Source: Sphingomonas naasensis
GTDB taxonomy: Bacteria > Pseudomonadota > Alphaproteobacteria > Sphingomonadales > Sphingomonadaceae
Direction of reading: 5' to 3'
Length of the DNA: 64,000 nt
Assembly: GCF_004792695.1 (NCBI RefSeq)
Contig: NZ_SRXU01000003.1
Location: 248,001 to 312,000 of the forward strand
Within the stretch, counting starts at the first letter, position 1. Each line of letters begins with the position of its first letter. Shown piece by piece: positions 9,834 to 24,800 of this stretch. Made by a program: the position numbers and the translations under genes. Below the pieces are notes generated by a model, which ran no database searches, was not told the DNA's origin, and saw nothing but the letters and a program-made list of their open reading frames with translations.

Positions 9834-12800
9834 TCAGGGCAGCGGGTTGGTCGGCGTCTGCGCGGTGCCTGCCAGCGGCGCCACCGCCGACCCCGTCAGG
9901 CTGACATTGACCGTGGCCGCGCTGGCGACTGGCGTGTTGCCCTTCGCGTTCCACGTCGCGACGGCATCGTCATCGGCGCCGGCACCCCCTTCGACGAAGC
10001 CGGTCAGGAAGAGCCGGTTGGTGTTGGTCACGTCGGAGACGCGCAGGCGCAGCACGTTGGTCGGCCCGCCGGCGGCGATCGTGTTGTTGGCGATGTCGGC
10101 ATAGACCTGGTTGGACTCGCCCGCGGTGGACGAGCCCGAGATGATGTTGATGTCCGCCACCGCGGTCGTATCGGAGTTGATCGTGTTGCCGTTCACCGTC
10201 GCGTCGAGCCGCGCGGTATTGAACCGCGCCTGCATGTCGATCATCGAGCTGCCGTTCGCCGCACCGGCGGTGATGTTGTTGTTGCTGATGGCGACGATCG
10301 TCTGCGAGGTCTCCTGCGCGACCACGCGCACGCCCGATCCGCCCGCGCCGCTGCCGTTCGCGGTGAGGGTGTTGCCGGCGATGCGGCCCATCACATTGGC
10401 GTCGAGGAAGGACGTGATGTTGATCGACGCCCCGCCGCGCGACTGGATGGTGTTGGTGTTGATGTTGAAATTGACGTTCGCGCTGTCGTTGCCGTTGATG
10501 TCGATGCCCGCGCCGATATCGGCCTGGCTGTCGATGACGTTGTTGACGATGTCGACATTCACCGTCGAGGTGTCCTCGCCGATGATCTGGATGCCCTGAG
10601 TCCGCAGGCGCAGGAAGTCGCTGTCGACGACGTCGATGTTCGTCGTGCCGGTGCCGAAGGCGCGGAACTGGAGGCCGCCTTCGCCAGTGCTGCTGACCGC
10701 GCCGCCCGACGACACGGTCTGGGTATCGCGGAAGATCACGTTGTTGAGCGTCAGATTGAGGCTCATATTGGTGTTGACGATGTCGAGGGTGTTGGTCTCC
10801 GAGAAGCGGATCTCGGTATTGGTCAGTGACGAAGTCCCCGACAGGTTGTTGAACTCGATGCCGCTCTCGTTCGCACCGTCGCCGGCGCCGTCGATCAGGC
10901 TGTTGTTGAGCTGGAAGTTGCTCACATTGATCCCGGTGATGCCGTTGTCGGCGATGGTGCCGGTGATGTTGATGTTCTCGAACACCGCAGTGGCGACCGT
11001 GCTCATATAGATTGCGCCGTTCGCCGTGGTCAGGTCGAGATCCTGCCCGGCCGCCTGGCCAGTGGTGCTGGCGCTGGTCAGGTTCAGATTGGCGATATTC
11101 ACTAGCGCGGTGTTGAGCAGTTCGATGCCGCGCTGGGTGATGTTCGTGATCGTGCCGCCCGAACCGTCGGTGGTGCCGGAGCCCGTGATGGCGAGCCCGG
11201 CGGCCGACCCGGTATTGTTGAGCACGATGCCGCGCGTGCCGCCGTTCGCCGAGACCGACAGGAAGTTGAGCCCGCCTACGGCGATGTTGGTGTTTACGAG
11301 GTTGAGCGCGATCCCGCCCACAGAGGTGATCGTGTTGTTGCTGCCGGTGATCGCCAGCGAGCCTGCGCCCGCGGTGGTCGAAGTCGCGGTGATGCCGCGT
11401 CCGGTCGTCGTATCGATGTCGAGATTGCCGCCGGTGAACGAAACGGCCGCGCCGGTGGCGTTGGTGTTGTCGAACTGGACCGCGTTGGTGATGCCGGTGC
11501 TGAGCGTCTTGGTCGCGCCCGAGAAGGCGATCGTCCCGCCGCTGTTGTTGTTGAGCAGGATGCCATTGGCGTTGCCGCCGGTCGCCGAGAGGCTGCCCGA
11601 GAAGGCAATTGCGCCGCCGGTATGGTTCGCGACTTCGACGACGTTGCCCGCGCTGGTCTTGCTGATCGCCGCCGCGACGGTGACGCTGCCACTGCCGCCG
11701 GTGATGTTGACACCATCGCCGCCGACGGTCGCCGCGATCGTGCCGCCGTTGATCGAGATCGCCCCGGTCGCGCCCGCCGCGCCGATGATCGACACACCGT
11801 GGCCGGTCGTGTTGTTGATCGTGACGGAGGCGAAGGTAACCGTGCCGTTGCCGGAGCCGTCGACCTCGATGCCGTCGCCGCTGATCGTGCCGGTGCCGAT
11901 CGTCGTCGCGCCGAAGCTGACATTGGCGGTGGAGCCGTTGCCGACGAAGATGCCGTCGTTGCCGCCGCTCGTGGCCGCGACGCTGGTCGTGCCGCCGCTG
12001 AACGCCCCGCCGCCGCTGCTGTCGAGATTGGTGAGGTTGATCGCGATGCCGGCCACCGTGCCGGTGTTCTGGAGCGAGGCGAAATTGATACCGCCCGCGC
12101 CCGCGAAGACGCCGCTCAGATTGGCGACCTGGCCAGTCGCGGTCTGGATGCTGTTGCCGGCACCCGTGACGACCACGGTGCCGCCGCCGGTCGCGCTGAA
12201 GCCCGTCCCGCTGGTGGTGACGATGTCGAGGCCGTTGCCGCCGGCGGCGGGCGCGAAGCTGATCGTCGCGCCGGTGTTGTTGGTGAGCGTTACCCCGTTG
12301 TTCGCGGTGGTGGTGAGGCTGATCGTCTGGCCAGTGAAGGCCAGGGTGCCACCGACGTTGTTCGACGCGCTGATGCCGAGGCTGGTATCGGTGATGTTGC
12401 CCGAAAGCGTCGCCGTGCCGCCGGTGCGGTTGGTCGCCTCGACCGAGCGCGATGCCGCGCCACTGGTGGTCACCGTGCCGCCATAGTTGAAGGTGAGCGC
12501 ATCGCCGGCGAGCGAGACGCCGCGGTTGGTCGCGGTGATCGCGCCGCCGGCGATGTTCACCGTGCCGCCGAGCGTGCCGGCGGTGCGCTGGACGGAGATG
12601 CCGTTCGCGCCACCGGTATTGCTCGCGCTGGCAAAGGCGAGATTGGCGGTGGTCGTCGTCGCGCCCGTATTGGTGACGCTGAGCAGCGTGCCGCTGGTCG
12701 TGACGATCGAGTTGCCGCTGCCCTGGACGTTCACCGTGCCGCCGCCGGTAATGAGCATGCCGGTGCCGGTGGTGCCCGTGATGTCGAGACCGGTCCCCCC

Positions 12801-15800
12801 CGCGTTGAACGTGATCGTCCCGCCATCATTGCCCGACAGGCTGACCACCGTCCCCGTGCTGGCGATGCTCATCTGCCCGTTGAAGGCGATCGCCCCGCCA
12901 TTGCTGTTGATGACCGAGATCACCGTGCTGGCATTGGAGAGGTTGCTGCTGATCGCGCCATTGAAGGTCGCGGTACCCGCATCATGTGCGTCGATCTCGA
13001 CCGCGGTGCCGTCATTGTCGGTGATCGTGCCGTCGAAGGTCAGGTTGGCGCTGCTCAGCAGCGAGAAGGCGTTGCCCGCGCCGTTGTGCGTGATCGCGGT
13101 GCCCGAGCCGAAGGCGAAGGTGCCGGTAGCGCCGTTGTAGATGTCGATGCCGGCATTGCCGCCGTTGAGCGTCGTCGTGCCGGTGAAGTTATAGGTACCG
13201 TCGGCATTGCTGAACTGCATGCCGGCGCCGCTCGTCGCGTTGATCGTGCCGGCATAAGCGACGGTGCCCAGCGTGTGATTGCCGGTGAAGTTGAGCACCA
13301 GCCCGCCTGCCGCCTGGGTGATCGAGCTCGCCGCATCGAAGTTGAAGCTCGCGGTGCCGCCGCCGATGGTGAGCGCCGACGCGGCCGCCCCCGCGACATC
13401 GACATTGGTCGCGTTGATCGTGCCGCCCGGCGTGGTGAAGGAAAGCCCGGTCGCCGCGCCGCTGATGTTGACGTTGGTCAGCGTGGTTGTTCCGGTGGCG
13501 TTGTTCAGCGTGATCGAGGTGCCGCTCGCGCCGGTCGCCGTCACGTTCGAGATCGTGCTGCCGGCGGCATTGAGCAGCACATCGTTGGTGTTGCCCGTGA
13601 AGGTGGCGTTGTCGATCGTCGTGTTGGTCGAGGGGGTGATCTCGACGCCATAGCCGCCGACCTGGTTGAAATTGCGGATCGTCATGAAGTCGACGAGCGT
13701 GCCGGTGGCGCCGGCCGTGTCGACGATGCCGCGCAGCGCCCCCGCCGGCGAACCATCGAGGATGAAGCCCGAGATCCGGTTGCCGCTCGCCCCGAGCGTG
13801 ATCACGTTCGCGCCCGCTGCCGAGGTGAGCGTCGCCGCGCCGGCGGCGGTGGGATCGGCGATGTTGATGGTGTTGCTCGACAGGATGATCGTCGAAGGCA
13901 CGGTGAGCACAAGTGCCAGTGGCCCCTGCCCGAAGCCGCGCACCTGGGTATCGGCGATCAGCGCGAGCGTGTCGTTGCCGTTCGATCCGGCGGCGCTGAT
14001 CGCATTGCCGTTGTTGATCAGCACGATCACGTCGGTGGACGCCAGCGCCAGTTCGGCAGCCGCGAGCGTCATCGGATTGGCGCCGTCGGCACCCGAGCCG
14101 TTGCCGCCGCCGGTCGCGCCGTTCGAATCGACGAACCAGGTGCGGCCAACCCCGAAGCCGAGGCCCGGGCTCGCACCGAAAGTGACGTCGGCGAAATTAT
14201 AGGTGCCGAGCGTCGGCGCCGCGGCCGCATTGATGCCGGTCCCCGCGGAGAGGGTGGACGTGCCGTCGGTCGCCGACTCGCCATCGCCATAAGTGAAGGT
14301 GGCGTTGGTCGTCGCATTGAGCCAGACGCCGGTGCCGACTCCCGAGATCGTGGCGCTGCCACCGCCGACGGCCGCATCACCGAGCCGGATCACTTGCGCG
14401 CCGGTGGCACCGCGCAGATCGACTGCGATCGTGCCGGCCGCCGAGGACGAGGTCACGTCGAAGTCGGTGGTGGTGATCGCCGCCGACAGCGCGGCGTTGT
14501 TGAGGTCGAGCGCAACGGCGCCGGCATTGGTAAGACCGATATCGAGATCGGTGATCGTCAGCGCCGCGCCGAGCGTGCCGTTGATGTCGATGCCGCGGGC
14601 CAACATACCCTGCAGGTTGACGGTGCCGAGCGTGATCGCGCCGCCGCCGCCGACGATGTTGGTGAGCCCGATACCGACGCTGGCGTTGGTCGAACTCACG
14701 CTCGCGAAGTTGATGCCGCTGGCGCCGATCGTCACGCCGTTCAGTTCGATGACCGAGTTTCCGGTAGCGCTGATCGTGTTGCCCGCACCGCTGATGTTGA
14801 GCACGCCACCACCGGTGGCGACGAGGCCGCTGACTCCGCTGGTGATCGCCAGCCCGCCATTGGTGAAGTTGATCGTCGCGCCGGCATTGTTGAACAGCTC
14901 GAGCGCGATCGCGCCCGGCGCGTTGATCGTCTTCGCGCCCGAGAAGGTGATTGTGCCGCCGCTGTTGCTGTTGAGGAACCAACCGCTGGCCGAGCCGCCC
15001 GAAGAGATGAATCCGCCAAAGTCGACACTGCCGCCGGTGCGGTTGCTGACCTCTACCGCGCGGGCCGCGGTGGTCTTGAGAATCCCGGCATTGATCGTGA
15101 TCGCGCCGCTGCCGCCGTCGACGACGACGCCGGTACCGGTCGGATCGTTGAGGTTGCCGATGTCGCCGCCGCTGACCGTCACCGTTCCGGTCGAACCGGT
15201 GATACGGATGCCGTCGCCGCCGGTATTGTCGATGTTGGTGCTCAGGAAGCTGATCGCGCCGTTCCCGGCGCCGTTGATCTCGAGCCCCTCGTCGCCGGTG
15301 CCGGCGATCGTCGCGGTGCCGAAGCTGATCGCCGAGCTCGAGCCGCCGCCGATCCAGATGCCGTCGCTGGTCGCGCCGCTGGTGCCGGCGATCGAGACGG
15401 TGCCGCCGTTGAACGCGCCGCCGTCGAGATTGTTGAGGTTGATCGCGGTGGCGCTCGCGACCACGCCGGTGCTCGCCATCGAGGCGAAGGCGATGCCGCC
15501 CGCCCCGGCGGTGACGCCGTCGACATTGGCGACTTGGCCGGTGGCGGTCTGAAGCGTGTTGCCGCTGCCGGCGAAGACGATCGTGCCGCCGCCACTGGCG
15601 GTGAGTGCCGCGCCGCTGGTGGTGACCACGTCGACGCCGGTCCCGCCGCCGGCGAAGCTGACCGTCGCGCCAGCATTGTTGGTGAACGACAACCCGGCGC
15701 CGCTGGTGTTGTTGATGCTGACCGTGCCGTTGAACAGCGCCGCGAGCGGCGTGGTCTGGGCAGTATTGTCCTGGATCGCGATGCCGGCGGTGGTGGCGCC

Positions 15801-18800
15801 GGTGACGTTCACGGCACCATTGACCGTGAAGCTGCCCTCGACCTGATCGAGCAGCACGCCATAGGCTCCGCCGCTCGCAGCGACGCTCGCCAACGTCATG
15901 TTGACCACCAGCGGGTCGAGGTCGACCGCGGTGCCGCTGGTCGTGTCGACCGAGCCGTCGAGCGTGGTGAGCAGGAAGTTGTTCGCCTTCGAGTTCGCGA
16001 CGCGCAGACCGGTGCCGCCATTGTTGGCGATGTCGATATCGGTGAAGGTCAGCGCGCCAAAGACGTTGGTGAGGCTGACGCCGTCGCCCTGGACGCGCGC
16101 GCCGGACGTGCCGACGGTGAAGGCACCGGCATTGACCGCCTGGATGCCCGCGGTGGCGAGGTCGCTGTCGAAGGTGACGGTGTTGAAGATCAGCCCGGCG
16201 GTCTCGCCGCCGCTGGTGTCGATCGCGAAGTTCGCCATGCCGGTGACGGTGAGCGTGCCGCCGGTGCCGTTGAGGTTGAGCAGCGCCCCGGCATTGTTGC
16301 CGGCGTTGCGCAGCGCGAGGTTCTGGAGGTCGACGACCCGCGCGAACGCGCCCGAGCGGATGTCGATTCCCGCGCCGCCGCCCGAGATCGCGCTGTTGCG
16401 GATCGTCGCGGTGCCGGCGCTGTTATTGCCGTAGATGGCGGCGCCCGTCCCCGTGTTCGAGACGACGACGCCGTCGATCAGGTTGGTGCCGCCGAGCTGG
16501 ATCGTGCCGGTGGCATCCGTCGAGGAAAGCAGCGGCGCGCCGGAACCGGCGAAGGGGTTTTCGATCGAGCCAGTCGTGATGTTGAACAGCTTGACGTTCG
16601 CGGGCGCGCCGCTCGCAACGCTGAAGCTGTCGACATTGCGGAAGGCGAGCACTGTCTGGCCGTCGGCGAGGGTGAGCGTGCCGGTAATCGTGTCGAACGC
16701 ACCCGCGCCGGCCTGGCTGTCGAGCAGCACGATGAACGCGGCGCCCGAGGCCTGCGCGGCGGCGAGGCTGCCGGGATTGGTCGCGCTGCCCACGCCGGTG
16801 GCGCCGTCCTGAACGAAGAAGGCGTCCGCCTCGAGCTGGCTGGTATCCCCGGTGAGGGTGACGTCGAGGAAGTCGTAATTGCCGGTGACGGCGAGGCCGG
16901 TGATGACGATCGGAATCGTGGCGTTGATCGACGAGGCTGCGAGATCGAAATCGACGTTCGAGCCGTCGCCATAGCGGAAGTTGGTGGTGCGGTTGGCGTT
17001 GCTGAGATCGACGCCGATGTCGACCCCGGTGATCGCACTGCTCTCGTTGACGGTGAACGCGCCGCCGCCATTGTTGCCCGAAAGATCGATGCCCACCGTG
17101 CCGACCGCCGAAGCGCCGGCGATGTCGAGCGTCTCGAAATAGGCGTTGCCGCTGCCCATCACGCGCGCATCGACCCCGCGGGCACCGGCCTGGAGCGCGG
17201 TGATGTCGATATTGCCGAAGTCGAGCAGGACGGTGTTGCCCGCGCCGATGACGATGCCCGCGGTGGTGGCGCCGTCGATCGTGCCGTCGCCGACGGTGAG
17301 CGTGCTGGTGAGCCCGCTGGCGGTGATGCCGACCGCGCTCGAGGCGATGTCGATCGCGCCGATCGTGGTGGCGCCGCTGTTGGCGTTGAGCGCGATGCCC
17401 GCGGCAGTCGCGCCCGAGACGGTGACGTCGCCGAGATCGACGATCACGCCGCTATTGTGGAGCGCAACGCCGTTGCCGCTCGACCCGGCGACGGTGATGC
17501 TGCCGAAGCTTAGGTCGCCGAAGCCGACGATGCCGCCGAGATCGACGCCGGCGCCGGAGGCAGTCGACGTCACCGCGCCGAAACTCAGATTGGCGCCGTC
17601 GATCAGCACGTCGTCGATCAGCAGCAGCGCGCCCGAGCCGCTGTGCGTCACGTCGATGCCCGAGCCGGCGAGCGTCAGCGATCCCGCACCCGCGCCACTC
17701 AGCTCGGCCGCGGCGTTGGCGCCACTGGCGGACAGGCTGAGATTGGTGAGCGTCGCGCTGGCCGAGGCGCCGCCGGAGAGCAGGCGAAGCGCCGTGCCCG
17801 CGCCCGAAAGCGTGGCGTTCGAGACGGTCGCGCCCACCGCGCCGCTGCCATAGATCGCGGCGAACCCGCTCGCGCTCTGCACGAACACGCCATCGACGCT
17901 ACTGCCGCTTGCCAGCGTCATGGTGTTGGCGGCGCCGGTGGTGGTCAGGATCGGCGCGCGCGTGGTCGGAGTCGTGGCCGAGGCGGCATAGGGATTGGTG
18001 ACCGATCCGGTCATCACGCCGGTAACGATCACATTGGCGGGCGCGCCGCCCGGAAGCGCGATCGCGTTGCCGTCGCGGAAGCTGCGCAGCGCCTGGTTGG
18101 CGTCGAGCACCAGCGTGTCGTTGCCGTTGGTGCCGAGCGCGTCGAGCACGTCCTGGCCGCCATTGGGATTGTTGAGCAGGATGATGAAGTCGACCGCGGC
18201 CGCTTCGGCGCCGGCGAGGCTGCCGGGATCGCTGAGCGTGCCGCTGCCGGTCGCCCCCGCAAGCACGTAATAGACCGTCGCGGAGGTCGCCAACGCGCTG
18301 GTGTCGCCGGTCAGCGCCACGTCGACGAAGTCGTACGTGCCGATCGCGCCGTTCAGTCCGGTGATGACGATCGGCACCGTGGCGCTGATCGACGAATTGA
18401 GCACCGTCGCGTCGCCGTCGCCATATTGGAAGAGGCCGGTGCGCGCCGCGTTGGTCAAATCGACGCCGGTGCCGACCCCGCTGATCGCGCTGCCGTTGGT
18501 GACGATGATATTGCCCGCGCCGGTATTGCCGGTCAGGTCGATGCCGCGCGTGCCGGTGACCGAAGCCCCGGTGATGTCGAGCGTCGCGAAGGTGATGTCG
18601 GCTGCGCCGACGTCACGCGCGTCGACGCCGCGGGCGGCGGTCGGCACACCGGTGATGTCGATGTTGCCGAAGCTGATCGTGCCGGTGTTGCCCGTGCCGA
18701 ACACGATGCCGGCGACGGTGGCGCCGTCGATCGTGCCGTCGCCCACGGTCAGCGTATTGGTCAGCCCGCCGGCGGAGATACCGGTGCCGCTGGTCGTGAT

Positions 18801-21800
18801 CGCGACGGTGCCGATGGTAGTGGCGCCGCTGTTCGAGGTCAGCGCGATCCCCGCGGAAGCCGCACTGGATACGGTGATGTTTCCGAGATTGACCGTCGCG
18901 CTCGAATTGTGAAGCGCGACGCCGGATCCCGTCGCGCCCGCGATCGTGATGTTGGCGAAGGAGAGCGTGCCGGCCCCGGCCACCGAGCCGAGTTCGACGC
19001 CGTTGCCCAGCGCGGTCGATACGACGTTGCCGAAGCCGAGCCCCGCGCCGCCGACCGCGATGTCCGCGATCGTGACCAGCGAACCCGTGCCCGCCTGCGA
19101 GATGTTGACCCCCGCCCCCGCCACGGTGAGCGTCCCCGCGCCGGCGCCCGAAAGGCCCAAAGCGGAGGTGGCGCTGGTGACCGAGATCGTCAGGTTGGTC
19201 AGCGTCGCCGAAGCCGCTGCGCCATTGTCGATCAGGCCGAGCCCGCCGCCCGCGCCGAACAGCGTCGAATTGGAAAGCGTGACGCCCGACACGCCCGAGC
19301 CGAACACCGCCGTGCCGGCCATCACGCTCTGCACGAACACGCCGTCGATGCCGCTGCCGTTCGCGAGGGTGACGGTGTTGGCCGCGCCGGTGGTGGTGAG
19401 GATCGGCGCGCGATCGGCAGCCGTGGGCGCCGAGCTGGCATAGGGATTGGTCACTTGCCCGCCCGTCACGCCGGTCAACATCACATTTGCCGGCGGGCCG
19501 CCGGGCAGCGCGATGACGTTGCTGTCGCGGAAGCTGCGCAGCAGCTGGTTGACGTCGAGAACGAGGCTGTCGTTGCCGTTGCTGCCGATCGCGTCGAGCA
19601 CATCCTGCCCGCCGGCCGGATTGTTGAGCAGGACGATGATGTCGGCGGTCGCCGCCTCGGCACCCGCGAGGCTGCCGGGATCGCTGAGCGTGCCGCTGCC
19701 GGTCGCTCCCGCGAGCACGTAATAGACCATCGCCGATGTCGCCAGCGCGCTGGTGTCGCCGGTCAGCGCCACGTCGACGAAGTCGTACGTGCCGATCGCG
19801 CCGTTCAGTCCGGTGATGACGATCGGCACCGTGGCGCCGATCGACGAATTGAGCACCGTCGCGTCGCCGTCGCCATATTGGAAGAGGCCGGTGCGCGCCG
19901 CGTTGGTCAAATCGACGCCGGTGCCGACCCCGCTGATCGCGCCGCCGTTGGTGACGATGATGTTGCCCGCGCCGGTATTGCCGGTCAGGTCGATGCCGCG
20001 CGTGCCGGTGACCGAAGCCCCGGTGATGTCGAGCGTGTTGAACGTGACGTCGCCGTTCGCCCCGGTCAGGTTCACCGCGGTCTGGCCGAGGCCGATTCCG
20101 GTGATGTCGACATCGCCGAAGGTCAGCGTGCCCGAGGATCCGTTCACCACCGTGATCGAGGCGCCGCCCGAGAGCGCGAACGCGCCGAAGCTGTAGGTCC
20201 CGTCGGCATCGTCGAAATTGAGCCCCAGGCCGTTGGTGATGTTCAGCGTCGCGGACGTCAGATCGACGGAACTCTGGTCGCCGACGGCGCTGAAGGCAGA
20301 GGGGATCCCCGGCATGCTCGCGGTCAGCGTGCCGGCATAGGTGACGTCCGCCGTCGAGCCGAGCAGCGAGAGGCCGGTCGTTGTCACGGTGACGCTGGTG
20401 GCGGCACCGAAATCGAAGGTGCCCGACGATCCGTTGGCGATGCGGATGCCTTCGGACCCGCCGGCGAGCGTCGTGGTGCCGGCGAAGTTGTAGGTGCCGT
20501 CGGCATTGTCGAAGCGGATGCCGGTCCCGTTGGTCGCGCCGATCGTACCGGTCTGGAAGGTGACCGTGCCGACCGAATGGTTGGCGACATTCACCGCGGC
20601 CTGGCCCGCGGTCGCATAGGTGAGGTCGCCCGAATAGGTGAGCGACGCGGTGGAGGAATCGATGTTGATCCCGGTGCCGCTCGGGCTGGTGATCGCAGTG
20701 CCGGCCCCGAAGGTGAAGATGCCGGCCGAGCCGTTGACGATATCGATTCCGGCATCGCCGCCGTTGAGCGTCGTCGTGCCGGTGAAGTTGTAGGTGCCGT
20801 CGGCATTGTCGAACTGCAGCCCGGTGCCGTTGGTCGCGCCGATCGTACCGGTCTGGAAGGTGACCGTGCCGACCGAATGGTTGGCCACATTCACCGCGGC
20901 CTGGCCCGCGGTCGCGTAGGTGAGGTCGCCCGAATAGGTGAGCGACGCGGTGGAGGAATCGATGTTGATCCCGGTGCCGCTCGGGCTGGTGATCGCAGTG
21001 CCGGCCCCGAAGGTGAAGGTGCCGGCCGAGCCGTTGACGATGTCGATCCCGGCATCGCCGCCGTTGAGCGTCGTCGTGCCGGTGAAGTTGTAGGTGCCGT
21101 CGGCATTGTCGAACTGCAGCCCGGTGCCGTTGGTCGCGCTGATCGCGCCGGTCTGGAAGGTGACCGTGCCGACCGAATGGTTGACCACCTCGATCGCCGC
21201 CTGGCCGGCGGTGGCGTAGGTCATGCTACCCGAATAGGTGACGGCCGCTGTCGAGTCGGCGATGCTGATCCCGGTGCCGCTCGGGCTGGTGATCGCAGTG
21301 CCGGTTCCGAACGTGAAGGTGCCGGCCGAGCCGTTGAAGATGTCGATGCCCGCGTCGCCGCCGTTGAGCGTCGTCGTGCCGGTGAAGCTGTAGGTGCCGT
21401 CGGCGTTGTCGAACTGCAGCCCGGTGCCGCCGGTCGCGTTGAGGCTCCCGGTGAAGGTCGCGGTGCCCGAATGGCCGAGGCCGGCGAGGACCAGCGCGCT
21501 GGCGGAGCTGGTGATGCTGCCGGCATAGGTGAAGGTGCCGGCACCGGTGTTGACCAGCTGGACCCCGCCCAAAGCGGTGATCGACGATCCCGCCCCGAAC
21601 CCGATATTGCCGCCGGTCGTGCCGTTCACCGAGACGCCCATCGTCGCGCCGCCGGCGACGGTAAGCGTAGTCACGTCGAGCGTGCGCCCGCCCGCGCCGA
21701 TCCCGGCGACGTTGTTCAGCAAGACCGCGATGTCGAGGCCCGCATAGCCGATGCTCGACAGCGTGACGTCGGCGGAGATGCCGTCGAGCATCAGCGCCTT

Positions 21801-24800
21801 GGACGTGAGGGTGCCGTTGATGGTGTCGATCGTGCCGCCGGTGAGCGCGAACGCGAAGCCCGGCGTGCCCGATGCGAAGACGCCGACTCCCTGGTCGTTG
21901 CGCACGTCGAGCGCCAGCGACAGCGCGCCGCTCGCCTGGCTGAGCGACAAGCCGTCCTGCGGGCGCGCGGTCCCGCCGATGGACAAGGAGCCGGCCACGG
22001 TCTGGATGCCGCCGGTGGCCAGATTGGCGTCGAAGGTCACCGTCTGGGCGTCGACACCCGCGCTGCCGCCATTGATCACCAGGTTGTTGAGCGCGGTCAC
22101 CGAAAGCTGACCGCCGCCGGTGCCGATCAACGACAGCACCGCGCCGGTGCTCGCGTTGAGCGTCAGGTTGCTCAGCGCGACGTCCGCCGCCACGCCGCCA
22201 TCGATGATCTGGATCGCGTTGACGCTGCCGAAGATCGTGCTGTTGCGGATCGCGACCCCGGTGACGCCTTGGCCAAACACGCCCTTCGCATCGAGATTGC
22301 CGATCTGGACGCCGTCGATCACGCTGCCCGATGCGACCGTGACCGTGTTCGCCCCGGCCTGGGTGGTGGTGAGCAGCGGTGCGCCCGAGCCGGCATAGGG
22401 ATTGGTCACCGTGCCGCCGGCGATGCCGAACAGCAGCAGGTTCGCCGGCGCGCCGCCGCCGACGGTTACCGTATCGCCGTTGAGGAATCCGAGCAGCCGC
22501 TGATTGGCCGCAAGGTCCAGCCCGCCGCCGGCCGAAGCGCCGTCGATCACGTCCTGACCCGCACCCTGCGTATCGAGCAGCAGGATGACGTCGGCGCCCG
22601 ACGCCTCGGCCGCCGCGAGGCTGCCCGGGTCGCTGCGCGTGCCCGTGCCGGCCGCGCCGGCCTGGACCCAGAAGATCGTGCTGCTGGTCTGGAGCGTGCT
22701 GGTGTCGCCGGTGAGGACGACATCGCGGAAATCATAGGTGCCGCCGGCATTGAGCCCGGTGATGACCAGCGGCGTGACCGCGCTGATCGTCGAGGCGGCG
22801 CCGTCGGCGTCGGTGCTCGAGCCGTCGCCATAGCGGAAAGTGCCGGTGATCGCGGCGTTGGTCAGATCGACCCCGATCCCCAGGCCGGTGATGCTGCTGC
22901 TTTCGCTGACGATGATGTTCGCGGCGGTGGTCGATCCGCTGAGATCGATGCCGGTGCCGCCGGTGCCCGAGATGTCGAGCGTCTGGAAGCTGACGTTGCC
23001 GGTCGCCCCGGTGAGGTTCACACCGGTCTGGCCGGCGCCGAGATCGGCGATGTCGACGTCGCCGAACGTGAACGCACCCGCCGAGCCGTTCAGGATCGCA
23101 ACGCCCGAACCGCCGGCAGTCGCGAAACTGCCGAAGTCGTAAACGCCGTCGGCGTTGTCGAAGCGGACGATCGTGCCGCCGTTCAGAGCGAGCGTCGCGG
23201 CGGAGAGATCGATCGTGCCGATGCTGTGATCGCTGACTTTGATCCCATTGCCGCCGGACGCGTAGGCGTAGCCGCGATAATCGATGCTCGCCGTCGAGCT
23301 CGAAACATCGATCGCCGCGCCGCCAGCGGTGACCACCGAAGCCGCCGAACTGAAATCGAAGGTGCCGGATGATCCGCCGCCGATCGCAATGCCGACAACG
23401 CTCGCATCGATGTCGATCGTGTTGGCGAAGCTGTAGGTGCCGTCGGCGTTGACGAAGCTGAGGCCGTTGCCGCCGGTGGTGGTGAGCGACCCGGCGCCGA
23501 AGGCGATCGTCCCGACCGCGTGGTTGGCGACATAGACCGCGGGCGTGACGGGCGCCGAATAGGTGATCGCCCCCGAATACGAGACCGAGGCCGTCGAATC
23601 CCGGACATCGAGCGCCGAAGCCGAAGGATTCGTGATCGCCATGTTGGTGAAGGTGAACGTGCCCGACGATCCGTTGCGGATCGCGATACCCGCCGCGAGA
23701 TCGGCGTTGCTGCTGAAATCATAGGTGCCGTCGGCATTGTCGAAGACCAGCCCGAGGCCGCTGGTGGCGGTCAGCGTGCCGAGATCGAAGGTGACGCTGC
23801 CGCTATGCCCGCCGCTGACGTTGAGCACCGCGTTGGCGCCGGCAAAATCCACGTCGCCGCTATAGGTGAAGCTGCTCGCGCCGCTGTTCGACAGCACGAT
23901 CGCCGAACCCGTGGTGGTGCCGATGCTCGAGCTCTGACCGAAGAGGAAGCTCCCGGTCGCGCTGCCGGTCATGGTGATGGCGCCGGCGGCGCCCGCGGCG
24001 ACGGTCAGATTGTCGACGATCAGCGCGTTTCCGCCCGCGCCGACCCCGGTCACGTTCTGGATGCCCACCCCGGTGCCGCCGGTCAGGCTGATCGAATCGA
24101 GCGCCACGAAGGACGAGAGGTCACGCAGGTACAGCCCGTAGCTGCCGGCGGCGTTGATCGCGTCGATCGTGCCGCCCGAGGTGCCCAGACGCATCCCGCC
24201 GGCGCCACCGGTGACGGAGAGGCCCGCGCCGCCGTCGGTCGCGATATCGACCGCAAAGTCGGCCGCGCCTTCGCTATTTTCGAGGATGACGCCAAAGCCG
24301 CCGATCCGCGCCGCGGCGGTGCCCACCTGCAGCGAACCCATCACCGTCTGGAAGCCGGCGGCCGCAAGGTCGGCGTCGAAGGTGACGCCATTGCCGCGAA
24401 TGCCGAAGAACTCGCCATTGCCGCCCCGGACGGTGATGTTGTCGAGCGTGGTGATGGTGAGCGTGCCGACATTGGTGCCGTCGAGATCGAGCACCGCACC
24501 GTTATGGCCGGTGAGCTGAAGGTTGCTGAGCGCGGCGCTGGCGTTGGCGGCGCCGTCGCTGAGCCGGATCGCGCTCTGGCTGCCGCTGACGATGCTGTTG
24601 CGGATCGTGACGTTGGCGGCCTGCACCGCGACGATGCCCGAGCCGTTCGACGCGTCGACGACGACGCCGTCGACCAGCGTGTTCGAGGCGAGGTTGAGCG
24701 TGTTGCCCGCCCCGGAATTGGTGAGCAGCGGCGCGCCCGAGCCGGTGAACGGATTGACGATCTGGCCGGGGGTGAGCCCGAAGAGGATGAGATTGCTCGG

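Noticed and set aside
20551..21450. CRISPR-like regular repeats
   Set aside because: The period is 300 bp with coding sequence throughout; there are no short repeats separated by unique spacers.
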